A DNA stretch of 64,000 bases from Aristolochia californica (GCA_029961685.1 JARWKL010000016.1:19846157-19910156); one strand, 5' to 3'; shown: positions 23,495-37,600, numbered from the stretch's first letter. Translations and numbers: made by a program. The notes: generated by a model not told the origin, from the sequence alone.

Positions 23495-26310
23495 TGTTAA
23501 TCCGGATAACAAAGTATCCTCAGTATCCTCAGTTGGGGTAAAAATCAAACTAGAAAACCTGCAAGATGTGATTTGAGAAAACATTCAATCAGTAAATTGT
23601 TTCAGGTCCTTCCAGACCTAGTTTACCTCAGAGGCCATGCAATACAGCTAGATATGCAGTTAACTCGAATGAAAGGAGAAAACAACTAAATCTTGTCCTT
23701 AAGCTTTCCATATGTAAATCTGTCACTATGACATTGAAAAATCAAGTTACTGTTTTTTGTTGGCTTGGCAAGTTGCAGAGGAATTGAAAGTAAGGAGCCT
23801 GTTTTCAAATTTTGGCACCCACTCGTTTCAGAAACTGCTGAGCGCCAACCCTTCTTAACAACCAGAAAATGCAACAAAGCCGGAAAGCTCAGAAAAACAT
23901 GACACTCTTTTGCAGGCAGATGAAGTCCAGAGACCATTGAAGCGAAGCATTTGTCTTAATCTTTTCAAATTTCACACCAATCTTCTAAATCAGGTAAAAA
24001 TGAAAATCGTGCCAAAATAGAAAGAACTAATAAAGTAACATATGAAAAGAAAAAATCAGAAAACTCTATAAACACGCTACTGTAAACCAGGGACGACACC
24101 TCTAAAATCTGATTCCTTTAAACCCCAAGAAGAACAAACTAGGACTAGAGAAAGTGACTGCTAGCCTCGACTCAGCAAATGAGAAAAGAAATCCAATTGA
24201 CGCAGATGGAAAAGCATATAAAACTTTCTAAAATGGACCCAAAAAAACAAAAAACAAAAAAGCGTAAGAAGATTAGAAACTGCAAAAAACGACTGATTCG
24301 AGCCTCGGTTAACCTGAGGCAGTTCCCTTTTTTTCGTAGTGTTTGATCTAATACAAGAAAGAATAAGCTGAAAATGAACAGGTAAACGCAAATTCCATGA
24401 ACAGATGCAGATCCGAATCCGTTAAGAACTACAACCGTGAACCCAGAAGAAGTATCAGATGAAAAACGATCGACTACGAAGAAAAGATGAAGAAGATGTC
24501 CGCAGAAACAAAACCAGGAAAAAAAAAAAAAAAAAAACAGTGTGTCTTTTAGTGAATTGTTTTTCATACAAAAAGAAAAAAAGACATCCGCGTCAAAGTG
24601 GTTTACTCGATAGTGTTAAAAAATCATAAAAATCTCAAAACCAGGAATTAATAAAACAGAGGAATCTCACTAACAAGTCTCGACGAGTTGTCTGTGATAT
24701 GGCAATAAACACTGTAAAACAGAAGAAAGACCAAGATGCATTACATGACTCCACCGTCTCTCTGCGACTACGAGACCAAAAGTTCCACACAAAAAATAAC
24801 CTTTGAGTTCGCTCTATTGAATTTAACAAGCACCCGTTTGGTGCCCAGCTCAAACGACACTACTCACCGGTTTCCTCAAAATAATAATTTGGTTTCTTCT
24901 GTAACTACACAACAATCACCCCTTCGTCTCGTCTCCGACCTCTCGGACAAGAACTCTCAAACAACACAAAAAAGGAAGAATACCCAATCTGCCGGAGTCC
25001 GGATGTAAGAGGAAACGGGCGTATTCACTGAACGAGACTGGTAAAAGATACTTTTGCACGGTAATTATGATCTGGTTTGTTGTTGGAATCTTCAACGACC
25101 ACGTGGAGGACAGTCAATCATTACGGCAACAGATGCGGGGTCGCCGTTACTTAGTAAACCAAAAAAATGGGACTTGAGTCAGTCTGCTGACTCAAGAGCT
25201 TTTCCATCATAGCCGCAAAGCGAACGAATCTCTGGTGGCAATCTCGGTTACGGATCATTTCTTCACCGTTTCTCGGGTTTGTCACGATCTATCTTTGAGA
25301 TTTATACGAATAAAATACAAAGCCGGCCCTTGCAATCACTGAGATTTTTATTTGAAAAGTTTCATGGGCGGAGAAATTTAGTAACCGCTAGTGGGAACTT
25401 GGATCACGCGTCTTCCAGTACAGTCTCCAGCTAGCCAGATGGCTGACAAATAAGAATCTTTGGACAAATAATTGAAAATTGAGATGAAACTTGACGGCTT
25501 GAACATCGATTCCCTTGGCCAATTATTGTGGAGGCACGTAGGGCGGCTGCACGATTCATTCCATTTTGAACTCATTCTACAACTCTTCTATATTCAAATC
25601 ATAGGTAGATGTAACCATCTGTCATTGATCCTATTGAGTTTTTTAATTATAATTATTAAAAAACTAATTTAGAGCAACCAATAATTCATCATTCGAAGCT
25701 TGAACCCATAAATGTGGAAGGACAAAATAGATTTTGACTTTCGTTTTTAATCTCTAAAGATTACCGGAATCCCTACTCTCAAGGAGATTTGAACATTAGA
25801 TCTCCGACTAGAAAATTTAATAAGGGATTTTTTGAAAGAAAAAAAAAAGGATTTCTAACTCGAGAGTATAAGAGAAGTCAGATTGAGTACAAAAAATATT
25901 TTTTTGAAAACCAAGAAAAGAAAAAAATAATTTTATAATTCAATATGGTGAGAATAAATTTGTATTTTGTAAGGGTCCACGGGTGCGATCTCAGGTTGGA
26001 GTGGATTCAGGGGATCAATCTGCTGAACAGGTTTCAGCGTTCAGCCCACCTACCCCGTCGGAGTGATGATCTTGAAAAGGATTTTCTTCTCTATGAATAA
26101 TTTCAACAGTTGGAATTTTGCTAACCGCTTGCGTGCGGGCGATGCCCAAATTCAAGACCTACCCAGGAACACAGTCAGACCAGTTCGTCGGGGGAAGTTG
26201 CAGAGAAATGGCAGCATTTTCATCGGAAGTGAAGAGAAAGCTATGTTATACCGTTTTGCATAAAATGAATTGAAGTTTGCTTAAACAGATGCGATTCATG
26301 CAATGATGAT

Positions 26311-26450
26311 AATCGAGAAAAGAAGACAAGTCCGACAATAAAAACGGAGAGCAAGAACGAGAGAAAGATATCTCCAATCAAGAAAAGAAGACAAGTCCGA
26401 CCATAAACACGGAGAGCAAAAGAACAAAAGAAAGATATCTCCAATCAAGA
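26311..26450. repeat. Tandem duplication, 65 bp unit
   Basis: AGAAAAGAAGACAAGTCCGA starts at 26316 and again at 26381. It is followed in both copies by ATAAA, ACGGAGAGCAA and AGAAAGATATCTCCAATCA. The two units differ by only a few bases. Confidence 0.9.
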
Positions 26451-26757
26451 AAAACAATAGAAAGGCCATTCGAATTCGGAAGACTGAAGATGGAATTTAC
26501 TGACCTCAATAGAAACTGCTTCATTTGAGCTGGCAACAGATTAGGCCTGTATTAGTTAGGCTAAAAGGAGCTGAAATTCCTGGTTCTTGCCCCCAACAAG
26601 CGTTACCGAAGCGAAGGACGATGAACGGACAACAGAAACACAAAAAAGTAGTCCCCGCTCTGAAAGTGTTGCCACCTAGTCTCCTAAATAGATGTCGTGA
26701 TGTCACCTGAGATCACAAAGCATGTGTGAGCTTGACACATTTGCCTCTTCCATGGGT

Positions 26758-26921
26758 GAGCAGCCCAGATCTACACGGACGCGGCGGAGGGTTGAATCAA
26801 AAATGAAAAGCGGCTTTAGTTTTCAACTAATGAGAATCTGAGCAGCCCAGATCTACACGGAAGCGGCGGAGGGTTGAATCAAAAAGGAAAAGCGGCTTTA
26901 TTTTCAACTGATGAGAAGCTC
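26758..26921. repeat. Tandem duplication, 82 bp unit
   Basis: GAGCAGCCCAGATCTACACG begins at 26758 and 26840, each followed by CGGCGGAGGGTTGAATCAAA, then GAAAAGCGGCTTTA and TTTTCAACT. A handful of substitutions separate the copies, so the duplication is recent. Confidence 0.92.
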
Positions 26922-27229
26922 AGATTCTCCGATTCATCTTTTGCCTTTGATTGACGGTCGAGAGGTAAGAATCTGTTTAAACAGGAAGCTGAGTACGGAG
27001 AAAGCTTCTACTGTTCGTTTTTGAAATGGAAGCATGAACTGGTGGATGACAAGTGAACAGAAAACTCGTCCATCGAAGTACTTCATTATTTGGATTTTTT
27101 TAATAATTAATATATAAATTTCATATTTTTTATTATAATAAATATTAGGAAATAAAACATGCACAAAAATCTCCCTCCCTCCCTCCCTTCTTCTCCCTCT
27201 CCTTCTCCTCTCCCCCCTCCTCCAAGTAC

Positions 27230-27600
27230 CTTGCAATTTGAAACTTATTTATAGCCTTAGTGAGACGGAGGATAAAGTCATGGTGTGGCCAAACACCAAA
27301 GTGGAAGACTTTGCAAGTCCAGTGCACAACAATAGAAGCAACGGCCAAGGCCAAGTGCAATGGCACGGCACAGAGGGGCGCACACATATGGATGGCCCGG
27401 GATCAACTTCAGCAAAAGAAGATACACTTGAACTTGCCAAACGGATGGCCAAGCAACAAGGTGCACAATAACCCCAGCAGCCAGCTCAGACATAAGGCAG
27501 CACGCCAGCAAACACTTCTGGCAGGGCGAAATGGAGTTGGGCGCAACCAGGAATCCTGGCGGGGCGAAACAGGGTTGTTGGCGCCCAACTTCATAAAATA
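27230..27600. other. GC-rich block of unknown origin
   Basis: A block much richer in GC than its surroundings, open over 60-113 codons in several frames on both strands. The minus strand has a TATA-like GGCTATAAATAAG near 27243-27255. GGCGAAA, GGGCGCAACCAGGA and GGGCGAAACAGGG form an imperfect internal repeat at 27526-27575. I recognise no protein family. It could be a transposon fragment or LTR. Confidence 0.3.
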
Positions 27601-27936
27601 GGAAACGGCCTAATCCAACCTCTATTTGATGTCCTAATCTAGCAAATTGAAGTCTGCTTAATTTAAGCGATTATTCAAAAGTTAATTATGACATAAATTT
27701 ATTCAACAATGTTTCATAGCACATATAAATTTTTATAAAAAACTCATAGCAATTGAACTAGTCCTAGTGATACAAAAACTTACTTAAGTCCAAATTTACC
27801 AAATACCCCTAGTAGAGCCCCGTATAACTTTGCAATCATTACAAACCGTATCTTATCATTGATGGGGTCGGGCTTTGTTGACTAATGAACACCTAGACAA
27901 ACGACTCAACCTAGTAGAATTGCACTCTACTCACCG

Positions 27937-28368
27937 TGTTGAATTTATGAAAAAGAAAAATACTTCATTGACTTATTGTAATCAATGTACATGAAACTCT
28001 ATTTATAATAGATAAGGTAGTAGAGTTCAATTACAATAAAATTATCTTTGTCCCAATTACACCAAAACTCTAACACTTAAAAATAAGTCCTAGTATAATT
28101 AAATTACTCAATATAGATAAAAGACAAACATAAATCAAATTAGAACTCTTCTAGGACGTGACCATAAGATAAAGATGTTTTTGTGAGTCCTTTTTTACTT
28201 TCTAACTGATGTGATAAAGATGTCAGCTCATCGTAATAATTGTGGGTCCTACTTCTTATGTGTTTGGGCCCATCTTGTGGGTCTTCCTTGGTTGTGTGGC
28301 CCATCTTATAATACTCTTAGATATGTGGGTCTTCCTTGGTCGTGTGGGTTTAGGCATATCTTCCAACA
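27937..28368 (-). repeat. 3' LTR of element B
   Basis: 432 bp. It matches the reverse complement of the element A LTR through the blocks TTTATAATAGATAAGG, CAATTACACC, GACGTGACCATAAGATAAAG and GTGGGTCCTACTTCTTATG. Confidence 0.88.
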
Positions 28369-30239
28369 CTTCCACTCAAGCTCGGGGTGAGAGAACAACA
28401 TTAACTCCCAGCTTGTTGCAAATGATATATATAATATTTTTTTGTATAATGTGGCAGATCTTCCAATACTCCCCCTCACGCTGGTACTCTAGTTCATGAG
28501 GCCCAACTAGCATAAGAAAAATGAGAGTATAATCACTTCAAGTCGTATGACATTGCTCTTTAATCCAGTCGATTAACTTTTATCTTCTATTGGTAGTGCC
28601 ACTCCTATCTTCTATAGGTAGTGGGTCCATATGCTGGATGTTCAACACACTCCTATCTTCTATAGGTAGTGGGTCTATATGTTGTTCGGAAGTGTAATAA
28701 TAAAAAATTCCTCCATCACTGTGTCCCTCCACTGGACAACGACTCTCAAGTGGTAGGAGTAATAAATACCAATTCATGGGGGTATAACATAGAGTTAGTA
28801 ATAAACTCTTCCATCACGGTAAAATACCATAGATGTCCTCATGGGTAGAAGATGTAGTAATAAGCTCCTCCGTCACGGTGATGTAACATATATTGAGGTC
28901 ACCTCTTCTTCAATAATAATGATTCATCTAAAGAGACATAATAGTAGCAACTGTATATAACTCGACCATCTTCCAACTCATATAACACGAACCAAAATAA
29001 TAAACCTTGTAGATGGACCCATGAAATAATCATAATCCAATATAAATATTTTTTCTTAGATGCAGAAGCTTCATCTTTCGTGCTCCCCTTTTCTTAAATA
29101 TTTTGGTCACATAAGCTCTTCCACAACATATGGAATAAAATACCACTTTTTTGTACTTCTTCTACTTCTCCCCTCAAGTTGGGAGGTAATGGCAGTGATC
29201 CCAACTTGAACCAAATATCAAACATATAGCAATAAACCCAAATAACAGAAACGTATAAATAAGCCCTTAAACAAGGGAGAGGTGAGATATTTTCTTGATA
29301 TATCAACTCAAAAAGTGACGCAAAACAATGGGCATAAATTCGGATTTTTCAATACAACAGAATACCTTACCTTTGATTATTCCAATGCGAATATTTATTT
29401 AAATATCGATCAGATTGACATAAAATTTTCCCCTTTTGAAACTAGACTTAAATACCTTTCATCCAAGTATAACTTAACTTCATAAAATATAATTATCAGA
29501 AGATAAATAATCTGATATATTTCGGTCTCTGTCATCTAGCCGAACTAAGTACTGTTTTTCCTGTTTTTCTAGAATGACCATTGACTCTTCCAACATCAAT
29601 ATCTCTTTATAAAAAATTCATACCGAGAATTGGTTGAATAGGTAAGAAAACATACTTAGGTATATTTCTTTTGATATATAATTTTCCATATAAAACATCT
29701 TTCTTGATAGCATAAAATACCTCGGAAGTTGAGGTTTTCTACTGCGGCTTGAACCTCTTTTTCAATCTGACCTTTGCTGCTTCAAATATCAATTTCTCTT
29801 GGTAGATAAGTCAGATAAAAAATTGGTTGAATAGTTAAAATAATATACTTACAAATATTTATTTTGATATATATATTTATCCATATAAAGTTTAGTTCTT
29901 GATAGCAAAAAATACCTCAGAATCTAAAGATCGTTGCGGCTGCTCGAATCTTTTTGCAATCTGACCTTTGCTCATTCAAATATCGATATCTCTCTGTAGA
30001 TAACTCCAATTGAAACAAATCATTTTTCTTTGGAAATTAGACTCAAATATCTTTCCGTCAATATATAATTTAAAATATGAAAAACTACGTATAGGGTTAA
30101 AAAATGCAAAGCAAACTACTTGTGTAGAGATAAAAAAAAATAACTACGAACCTAGACTTAGGGTTTAAAGTTTAGAGAAAAGGATCACATTACTTTTATG
30201 CGTTGACCACGTCAACTCACAGAACCTTCTCTGATACCA

Positions 30240-30674
30240 TGTTGAATTTATGGAAAAGAAAAATACTTCATCGACTTATTGTAATAAGTCTACATGACCC
30301 TTTATTTATAATAAAGAAAAGTAGTAGAATCTAATTACAATAAAACTACTTTTGTCCCAATTACACCCAAACTCTAACACTTAAAGATAAGTCCTAACAT
30401 AATTAAATGACTCAATATAGATAAAAGACAAACATAAATCAAACTAGAACTCTTATAGGACGTGACCATAAGATAAAGATGTCTTTGTGAGTTTTTCTTG
30501 ATATTCCAACTGATGTGATAATGATGTCAGTTCATGGTAATCATTGTGGGTCCTACTTCTTATGTACTTGGGCCCATTTTGTGGGTCTTCCTTGGTTGTG
30601 TGTCTCATCTTATAATACTCTTAAATATGTGGGTCTTCCTTAGTCGGGTGGGCTTGGGCATATCTTTTAATACA
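30240..30674 (-). repeat. 5' LTR of element B
   Basis: About 435 bp, starting TGTTGAATTTATGG beside the reversed tRNA-Met primer site. It keeps the same block order as the other LTR. Its outer edge reads ATCTTTTAATACA where CTTCCAACA is expected, so the end is approximate. Confidence 0.82.
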
Positions 30675-31637
30675 TCGAATACCCTCACTTATTCAACCTA
30701 CTCATCAAAAGTTGTAGGAAGAAAGGATCGACGAGAGAGGGGAGAGAGACATGGCTTCTAATGATGAAATTTTCGACAAAAGATGCTCGTTGAGAGAGGA
30801 AAGAGAACTAGAGAAGAAACTGTGCGTCCTCATGAACGAACTAGTGCACCCTCTTTCTGCCTAATAAAATTTTCTTTGTTGTTTCTATTTTGTTTCTTTT
30901 CTCTTGAAATTTCATCATTTGAAAATGGAAAACAATAAAACTAAGAGATAAACTACATTTTTTTTCTCTTCATGATTCTATACTGCCAAACAACAAAAAA
31001 TCACTTTCTTTCCCCTTTTCTTTTTCTTTTCTTTTTTTTGAACTTCAAATCGACCCGTAGGGCATAGTAGTTTTACCCAATTACTAGTCTAATTGTTTTA
31101 CTCATCTATTTGATTAAAACATTGAAACAAATCTTTACTCATGTAAAGTTCAACTTACCTATTTATTCTTATAACAGTTATTGATGTTAATGATCATCTC
31201 ATGTCCAATTATTTCAAATAAAATATTAAACTATATTTGCTAATCGTTAGGCTAACAACAGTTATCTGCATATGGAACATGACTTTAACTTTAATTTTTC
31301 ATTTAAAATCTAACACAATAATAAGATTAATTAATGTTTTTATATATCATATTAAATTATTTATAATTTATCATAAAATTCTAAAAAAATTAACAACCTG
31401 ATTTATTTGTTTATATAGAACTTAAATGGAAATAGAATCCAGGAGAAGATTCTGCTAAACCAGTTTCATTTTTTTCATAACAAAAAACGATTTCATTTAA
31501 GATTGACGAGTTTATGATATTCTAGCCTACAGGAAGCATGATACTACACAAAAGGAGAGACTATTTACACCCCTTTCCCTTGTTCCTTGAGCACATTCTA
31601 TAAACTGAATAATAATATTTGTTTAAGCACTGAAAGT
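30675..31637. other. Intergenic: erlin 3' flank
   Basis: AT-rich sequence holding the 3' UTR of the erlin-like gene at its right side. I see no gene, LTR or inverted repeat. Confidence 0.4.
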
Positions 31638-34600
31638 TCATCCGGCCGCTTCCAAGTTGCCTATTTTTACCACATCATTCAGAAAATTCCCTAGCAGCCT
31701 CTGATCAAATATCATGTTGGGTACCTGCATAGAAAACCATGTCTGATTTCAATGTATACTCGATCAATGCGGCACAAAAAACTAGAAAGAAGATAAAATA
31801 ATTTAACCATACTCTGTCCCCAAAGAAGATCTTTGAATTGTTTGCAATGGCTTCTATGAACTTGAGCTCCAAAAATTGGGGGGTGAGCTTCATTTTGTTA
31901 GCTTCAGCTTCTCTCATGACCCTGTCAAAGAAACATGGAAATATATTCACTGTCATGACTGCCATACACAAATAATTTACCCAACATTAGCGGTCGTCAG
32001 CATGGTATAATATGATACTTCATAAAGATGGCTGACCCGATATGAAAGGTTATTTGGTGTGAAACATGCGAAACAGTTACCGCAGCCATCCGATCATGAT
32101 CAATGGCTGAGATAGCCGTTTCGCATTTTCACACCAAATAGCCTTTCGTATTGGATCAGCCCTCCTTCATAAAATGGTAAAGACAAGGCAATTCTTCTTT
32201 AAGAATATGGAATCTCATAACCACTATTCTGAAAGAATTCCCAGTAAGGTATAAAACATGTTGGTTGAATCACTCCTATGCGTCGGACCAGTATATGACA
32301 TTTTTTGCTTTATTTTGGGTGCCACAGTGATGCAGTGGAAAGGGGAGCTAGGAAGGGTTTACTGATAATGATCTGCATCAGCCAAGCTCTTCTGCCGTGC
32401 TAAGTACATTTGATTTTCAATTTCTTGCTCCTTCCTTGAACTATCCTTCTCCAGTAGCTTCTGTTGCATGAGAATCTTGCTCACCAGTGCATTTTTCTCT
32501 GCTTCTGTTATGGCCATCTTTTTCTGTGTTTCAGCCTCTTTCTCAGCGACCTTTTGTTTCTCAATGGCAATCAAGACCTACACCGAAAAACTCTCAAATA
32601 GAGCCATACAGCAAAAATTGCTTAACACATATAAGCCTACAAAGTGCACAAGAAAATTGGGCAATGGCATTCACCTACTTTTAGCAATTCCACTTCCCGC
32701 AAGCAGATAAATTGTCAGGTGAAAAGTAAATCACTAAAAGAAAATGAATCCACTTCCATTCAAAATAGAGAAAATGAACCATTTCATTATGGGCAGAATT
32801 ATGCTTTCAGTAGGATGGCTTTAACTGTAACAACATGGCATATGTCATCAGTGACTGAAACCTCAGAGTAGGGTTTATAGATTGTGCAGGCCAACATTCC
32901 ACATTACTACCAGCAACACCATAATTATTCAGGTTCTATATGTTACCGGTCGACTTACTTTGTTCATTGAACCTACCATAGCACAACCCGACTGATGAAG
33001 CAATACTTAGAACAGTTTCCTAACTTTGCTTTCACTTCTTGAAAATTTTTTAGTTTCTTGAAGTTGTCTTTCATAATTACAAGTTACCTATTTTTAGAAA
33101 ATGCCTTTTCCCATAAAGTCACTTCTTTGACAAGTTCCTATTTCACACTAGTCACTTTTCTAATCATTTTCCTATAACGTAATAGTTACTACTTTCTAGT
33201 TTTATCATCAGGAGATTCTTATTTTAACAAGGGAGTTTGTAAAAGAGTTTAAGCTGTCTTGTACTAATCTACTTTAAGTAGAGTTCTCAGGCCAGTCAAA
33301 GTCCAAAACATCTGTAAGAGAAGGCTCCCTCCAGCCCCTGGATAGACATCTTACTTGGTTTTTTTTTTTTTGAAAAGGATCTTACTTGGTTTATAATTAA
33401 ATAAATTCTGTTTTCTTTTCTTCATAGCAAGCAATCTTGGATAATATTTGTTTTTAACAGTTCCAGTGCAAACTTAGCAATATTGCTTCTCCTTTTTTTA
33501 CTAACTAATCTCAGGTTGTCAATCTGGAAATAACTAGATTCATAATTTATTTTTAGAAGTTATAATTTCAAACTTACCTCTATTGCTTCTCCATTTTTCC
33601 AACAGCTGCACCACTTGTGATCCCCAACCCACCCCCATCCACAGAAAACACATGTCTCCATGTCTCTACATACTAAGTGTGCCCCATAAAGGAAATTGCT
33701 AAAAAAAGCAGTAACCCATAATTTAAATGGAGACACACGAATGAATCTAAATCAATGTAAAATTATGAATCTATCATTTTCCTGAAGACTGAAACAGGTA
33801 CCTCATTGTAATACCAACAATGTTATAGCATAAGAAGATGAGGGCAAAAAGGTAGAGATGGACATCTGGGATAACTACAAAGATGGAGAACAATTACTGG
33901 TTGCATCAAATGAGAAAATAAGAAGGTCATTACAAATGCCATGGGCATGTTTGATTATGGCATGTTATGGACCTAGCTAATACTATCCAAAAGACCGGCC
34001 TGTTAGGTAGCGAAAAGCCAAGTACATAACCCAAGACCATAACAATACACCCACCTTCATGAGCTGACATCCACGGCAGCCTAACACTGGCGATCCGGAG
34101 GGGTGCCGAGATCTGCGTGATGCGCTCGCATCCACGCCGGAGTCGAACTCGTGACGTAGTGGGATGTGATGTTATGGTCCTGGGTTAAGTACTTGGCTTT
34201 CAGCTACCTACCAGGCCGTCCTTTTGGGTAGTATTGGCTAGGTGCTTAATATTTGGTATCAAAGCCAGCACCCACGTCGCAAGTTCAAATCCCGGAGGGG
34301 GCGACCTAGCAGTGTCGCTAGAGTGGGCTATCGTGGTCGTCGGCTCGTGAAGGTGGGATGTGATGTTATGGTCTTGGGTTAAGTACTTGGTTTTCCGCTA
34401 CCTACCAAGCTGGTCTTTTGGGTAGTATTGGCTAGGTGCTTAACATGGCATGATATAGCAATGGTGGGCAGGCCACTAAGGTTTTAGTTGATAGACCAAA
34501 TATACTAAAATCTGAAGAAGACTTGATGGAGGCGGAGATAAAAGACTTGAAGAAGGGTAGCCTCAAAATGGAGTTCAATGAGTTCTAAAACAGATTGGAG

Positions 34601-37600
34601 GAAGATTCAAGTTGGAGGCCCCCGTATAGTTGGGACAAGGATCTAATCCATTAATGGATAATTGATCTATCGTTCACCTAATGCAATCAAGTCCATCAGC
34701 ATAGAACATTTTTAAAAATTAATAAATAAATAAGAGAATCAGTAAATAAATTCAACCATATTTTTCAGTCCGTATATTTCAATATACATACATACGTGTG
34801 TGTGAGTGCAACACAAAAATAAAGCCATAAATAACAATTCTTATGCAAAACTAATAAGAAAAAGCACTTTTGTGGTCAATAGCACATTTCCAAATTCTGA
34901 AATGACCCCCAAAAGATCCACACACTTCTACTAAATATTGAAGAGGCAAAATGAGATAAATTCGCATGCTTAACCACTGATATAGACCTTAAATTACCTT
35001 CGTAAGTTCCTCTTCCATTTGCTCAAAATTCCGTCTTACGCTTTCTGGGATATTAGGTTTAGTTACACGAACACTTATAATTTCAATGCCAGGAGCATAA
35101 CGAGTACAGTCACCTTGAAGAGCATCTTTCATTTTTTCATCAATCTGAATAATTGCAGACAGAAGTCACAGAAAAGATGATGAAGCTAAACTTTCGTTAC
35201 TTAGGAACTGGCTCATAGTAAAGGCAAAAATTATTTAAACTTGCCTGATCAAACATGTCAATGTAAACCTGCTGCAAGGTGTGGGCACTGCAAAACTGAT
35301 TGATTTCATGATGGATCTTATCATATATCCAGGTCTTATCGTAGGTCACACCATAATTGAGAAGTGTCTCATACACGTAATCCTTACGAAGACGATTCAC
35401 AACCTATACAATCATTACATTCTCAATTATTGGTAGTCATATAGTTATCTAGAATACATATCAATAAATTACTACATCACAAATACTTAAATCTGGCATA
35501 AAAATATTTGGGCTGAAAATAAAGCATAATCTGATTAGCAACATAACAGGCTCTTTGTACCTCTATCTTCTCAAAACTAATTATAACACCACCTTTTGTA
35601 CCACATGGGATATCCTTCACCTGTAGGCAGAAAGGAGGCACCAAAGGTATTTAATAATTGGCATTCATATCTACCACTAAGTATGCACTCAACACATCCA
35701 GAATGTGATCCATGGGGGAAAAGAACACCTAGCCTTCAAGAAAGTCACCTTGTCTGTTTGAATGGTCACTTGAATAGGCTCAAAGTGGGTTATCAGAGGC
35801 ATCTTCAGATGAAAACCTGGAAAAGCAGTTCTATTTTAATAATCTATAGACCCTAGACATGCAAAATATTATTACAGTTGGGCAGAGAGGTAGACCTGGA
35901 TCTGTGATTGTTTGCAGCAGCGCACCTCCTCTCCAATAGACACCGACATGGCCTTCTGGAACTTGATGCAAGATAGAATAACTACTGTCTGACGCTCTAG
36001 ATGATGATAGAAGCACTAACTACAATTAATAAGATAATGCAAAATAAGTTTTGAGGTCCAGAGGAGTACATTGTGTTTGTATGTCTGTTTGAGTGAATCT
36101 GTGTGTCTGTGAGTATGAGACAGAGCAGCTTCCAAAGAGCATATCAATGTGGCGGCAAAATGCTCTTATCCTCTAAACACATACATTTCTTGATTGATAC
36201 CAAGACAACCTTAAATTTCTAACAGCTGCGGCTGAATAAAACCAAAAATCACTTGAAGCACCTCCTTGCTATGTAGGTTTGTCGTTCAACCTTTTGATGC
36301 AAGACAATTTCAAGTGCAAATATGGTCATAACTCACCTCTTTTTCAAGGCATTTGAACATAAGAGACTCACAGCCTTCTGAGATTCATTTGAATTTTCAA
36401 GAAAACTATGCCTTTACGAGAAATCTTGCAAACAAGGCCATGCGGAGATGCAAAGATATAGTATTCAGTCAGTCAATATTGATGACCTTTGTTAATTCTC
36501 AGCATCATTTAGTCTAGTTCTTTCCCATGTTACATAGATAATATGAAATTAATTTGAATTCTCCAACAACATAATCATTTGACACCACAACATATACATT
36601 ATGGACATCCATAGTGCAGATTAGCACACTGAAGCCTCCCAAATGAAAGACTGTTGAAAAATAGTTGCCAAATTTACAGATCACACCACTACATCTCTGA
36701 GCCTGTGCCTTTGAAAATGAAAATGATTCAATTCCTAACTCAAATCTGTTAAGGATCAATACAACATAAAGAAAGAAGTCACAAATTTGGTTTATGCATA
36801 TGGGACATGCCAAATGTAGCATTTCCACTGCAATCAATCCATTGATGTAAGACATTTTTTGTATTCTCTCTGAGTTTTATTGTTTAGTCCTAAAATAAAA
36901 GTTTGTGAAAGACATCTTCCAAATTCACTTCAGCCCATGTCATAATAAACACCATCCGATTCAAATTATCTTCTTCCTTTTGTAGACAGACACGTTTGAA
37001 ATGAGTTACATCTGCAACTTGAAATCATTACAGACTTTTGGAATACATTTAAGCTGATTCAATTATGAATCAAACAAAAAAAAAACTATGTATGTAAACT
37101 ACAATAAATATGAGTAAAGGGGACGTCAAGCAACCAAAAGCTTCCTTAGATAAGGTTGGAAAAGCTTTTAGGATTTCTACAAAAATGAAAGCAGTGATAT
37201 TTGAAATCAAACAGAAAAATAGCCAGATTATTGTGAACTCAATCGGAAGTATCATGTCACATTGTTGCCCTATGAGTTTAATACTTGATCGGAACACAAC
37301 CATGCGACCACCTTGCTCGAATACAAGGTTTCGTAACTAACAAGATCTAAAATAAATAATCAAAAAGTTGATAGTTATCCAGAAAAATCACTTTTATAAA
37401 TTTGAAACGGTTCTAAGTAGTCACAACGCATCACTTCTCATTTCTGAACGACACCAGCAAATACGGAAATCAAAGTTCACAATGAAGACACCCAAATTAC
37501 GCAAAAATCCATGAAAATTACATAGAAATAAGTAGTAATTGGAACCATTTCTAGACTGATAGTAACCACACACAGATAGTTCTTATTTAAGTGAAATTCG

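Larger units (their letters stand above)
23495..27936. other. Intergenic: UPS 5' region and repeats
   Basis: The UPS 5' leader and at least one leader intron probably occupy 23.5-24.9 kb. The remainder to 27.9 kb has no gene I recognise. It contains two local tandem duplications and a GC-rich block, listed separately. Open frames of 60-131 codons here are compositional and lack family resemblance. Confidence 0.45.
27937..30674 (-). mobile_element. Second member of the non-coding LTR family (element B), inverted
   Basis: 2.7 kb in the opposite orientation to element A. On the plus strand its LTRs run TGTTGAATTTATG to CTTCCAACA. The internal ends match element A: next to the left LTR is the reversed purine tract and the CCCAGCTTG segment, and next to the right LTR is the reversed primer site CTCTGATACCA. 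There are no long ORFs. The outer end of the right LTR is decayed and I see no target duplication, so this copy is older than A. Confidence 0.88.

Noticed and set aside
24172..24567. 131-codon minus-strand open frame rich in Phe and Leu upstream of the ureide permease
   Set aside because: Driven by A/T-rich tracts read as Phe-Leu codons. It probably lies in the UPS leader or promoter, with no recognisable domain.
34254..34300. Possible tRNA or SINE because of the B-box word AAGTTCAAATCCC
   Set aside because: No cloverleaf can be drawn and the A box is poor. The flanking 87 bp direct repeats and primer site fit a TRIM better.
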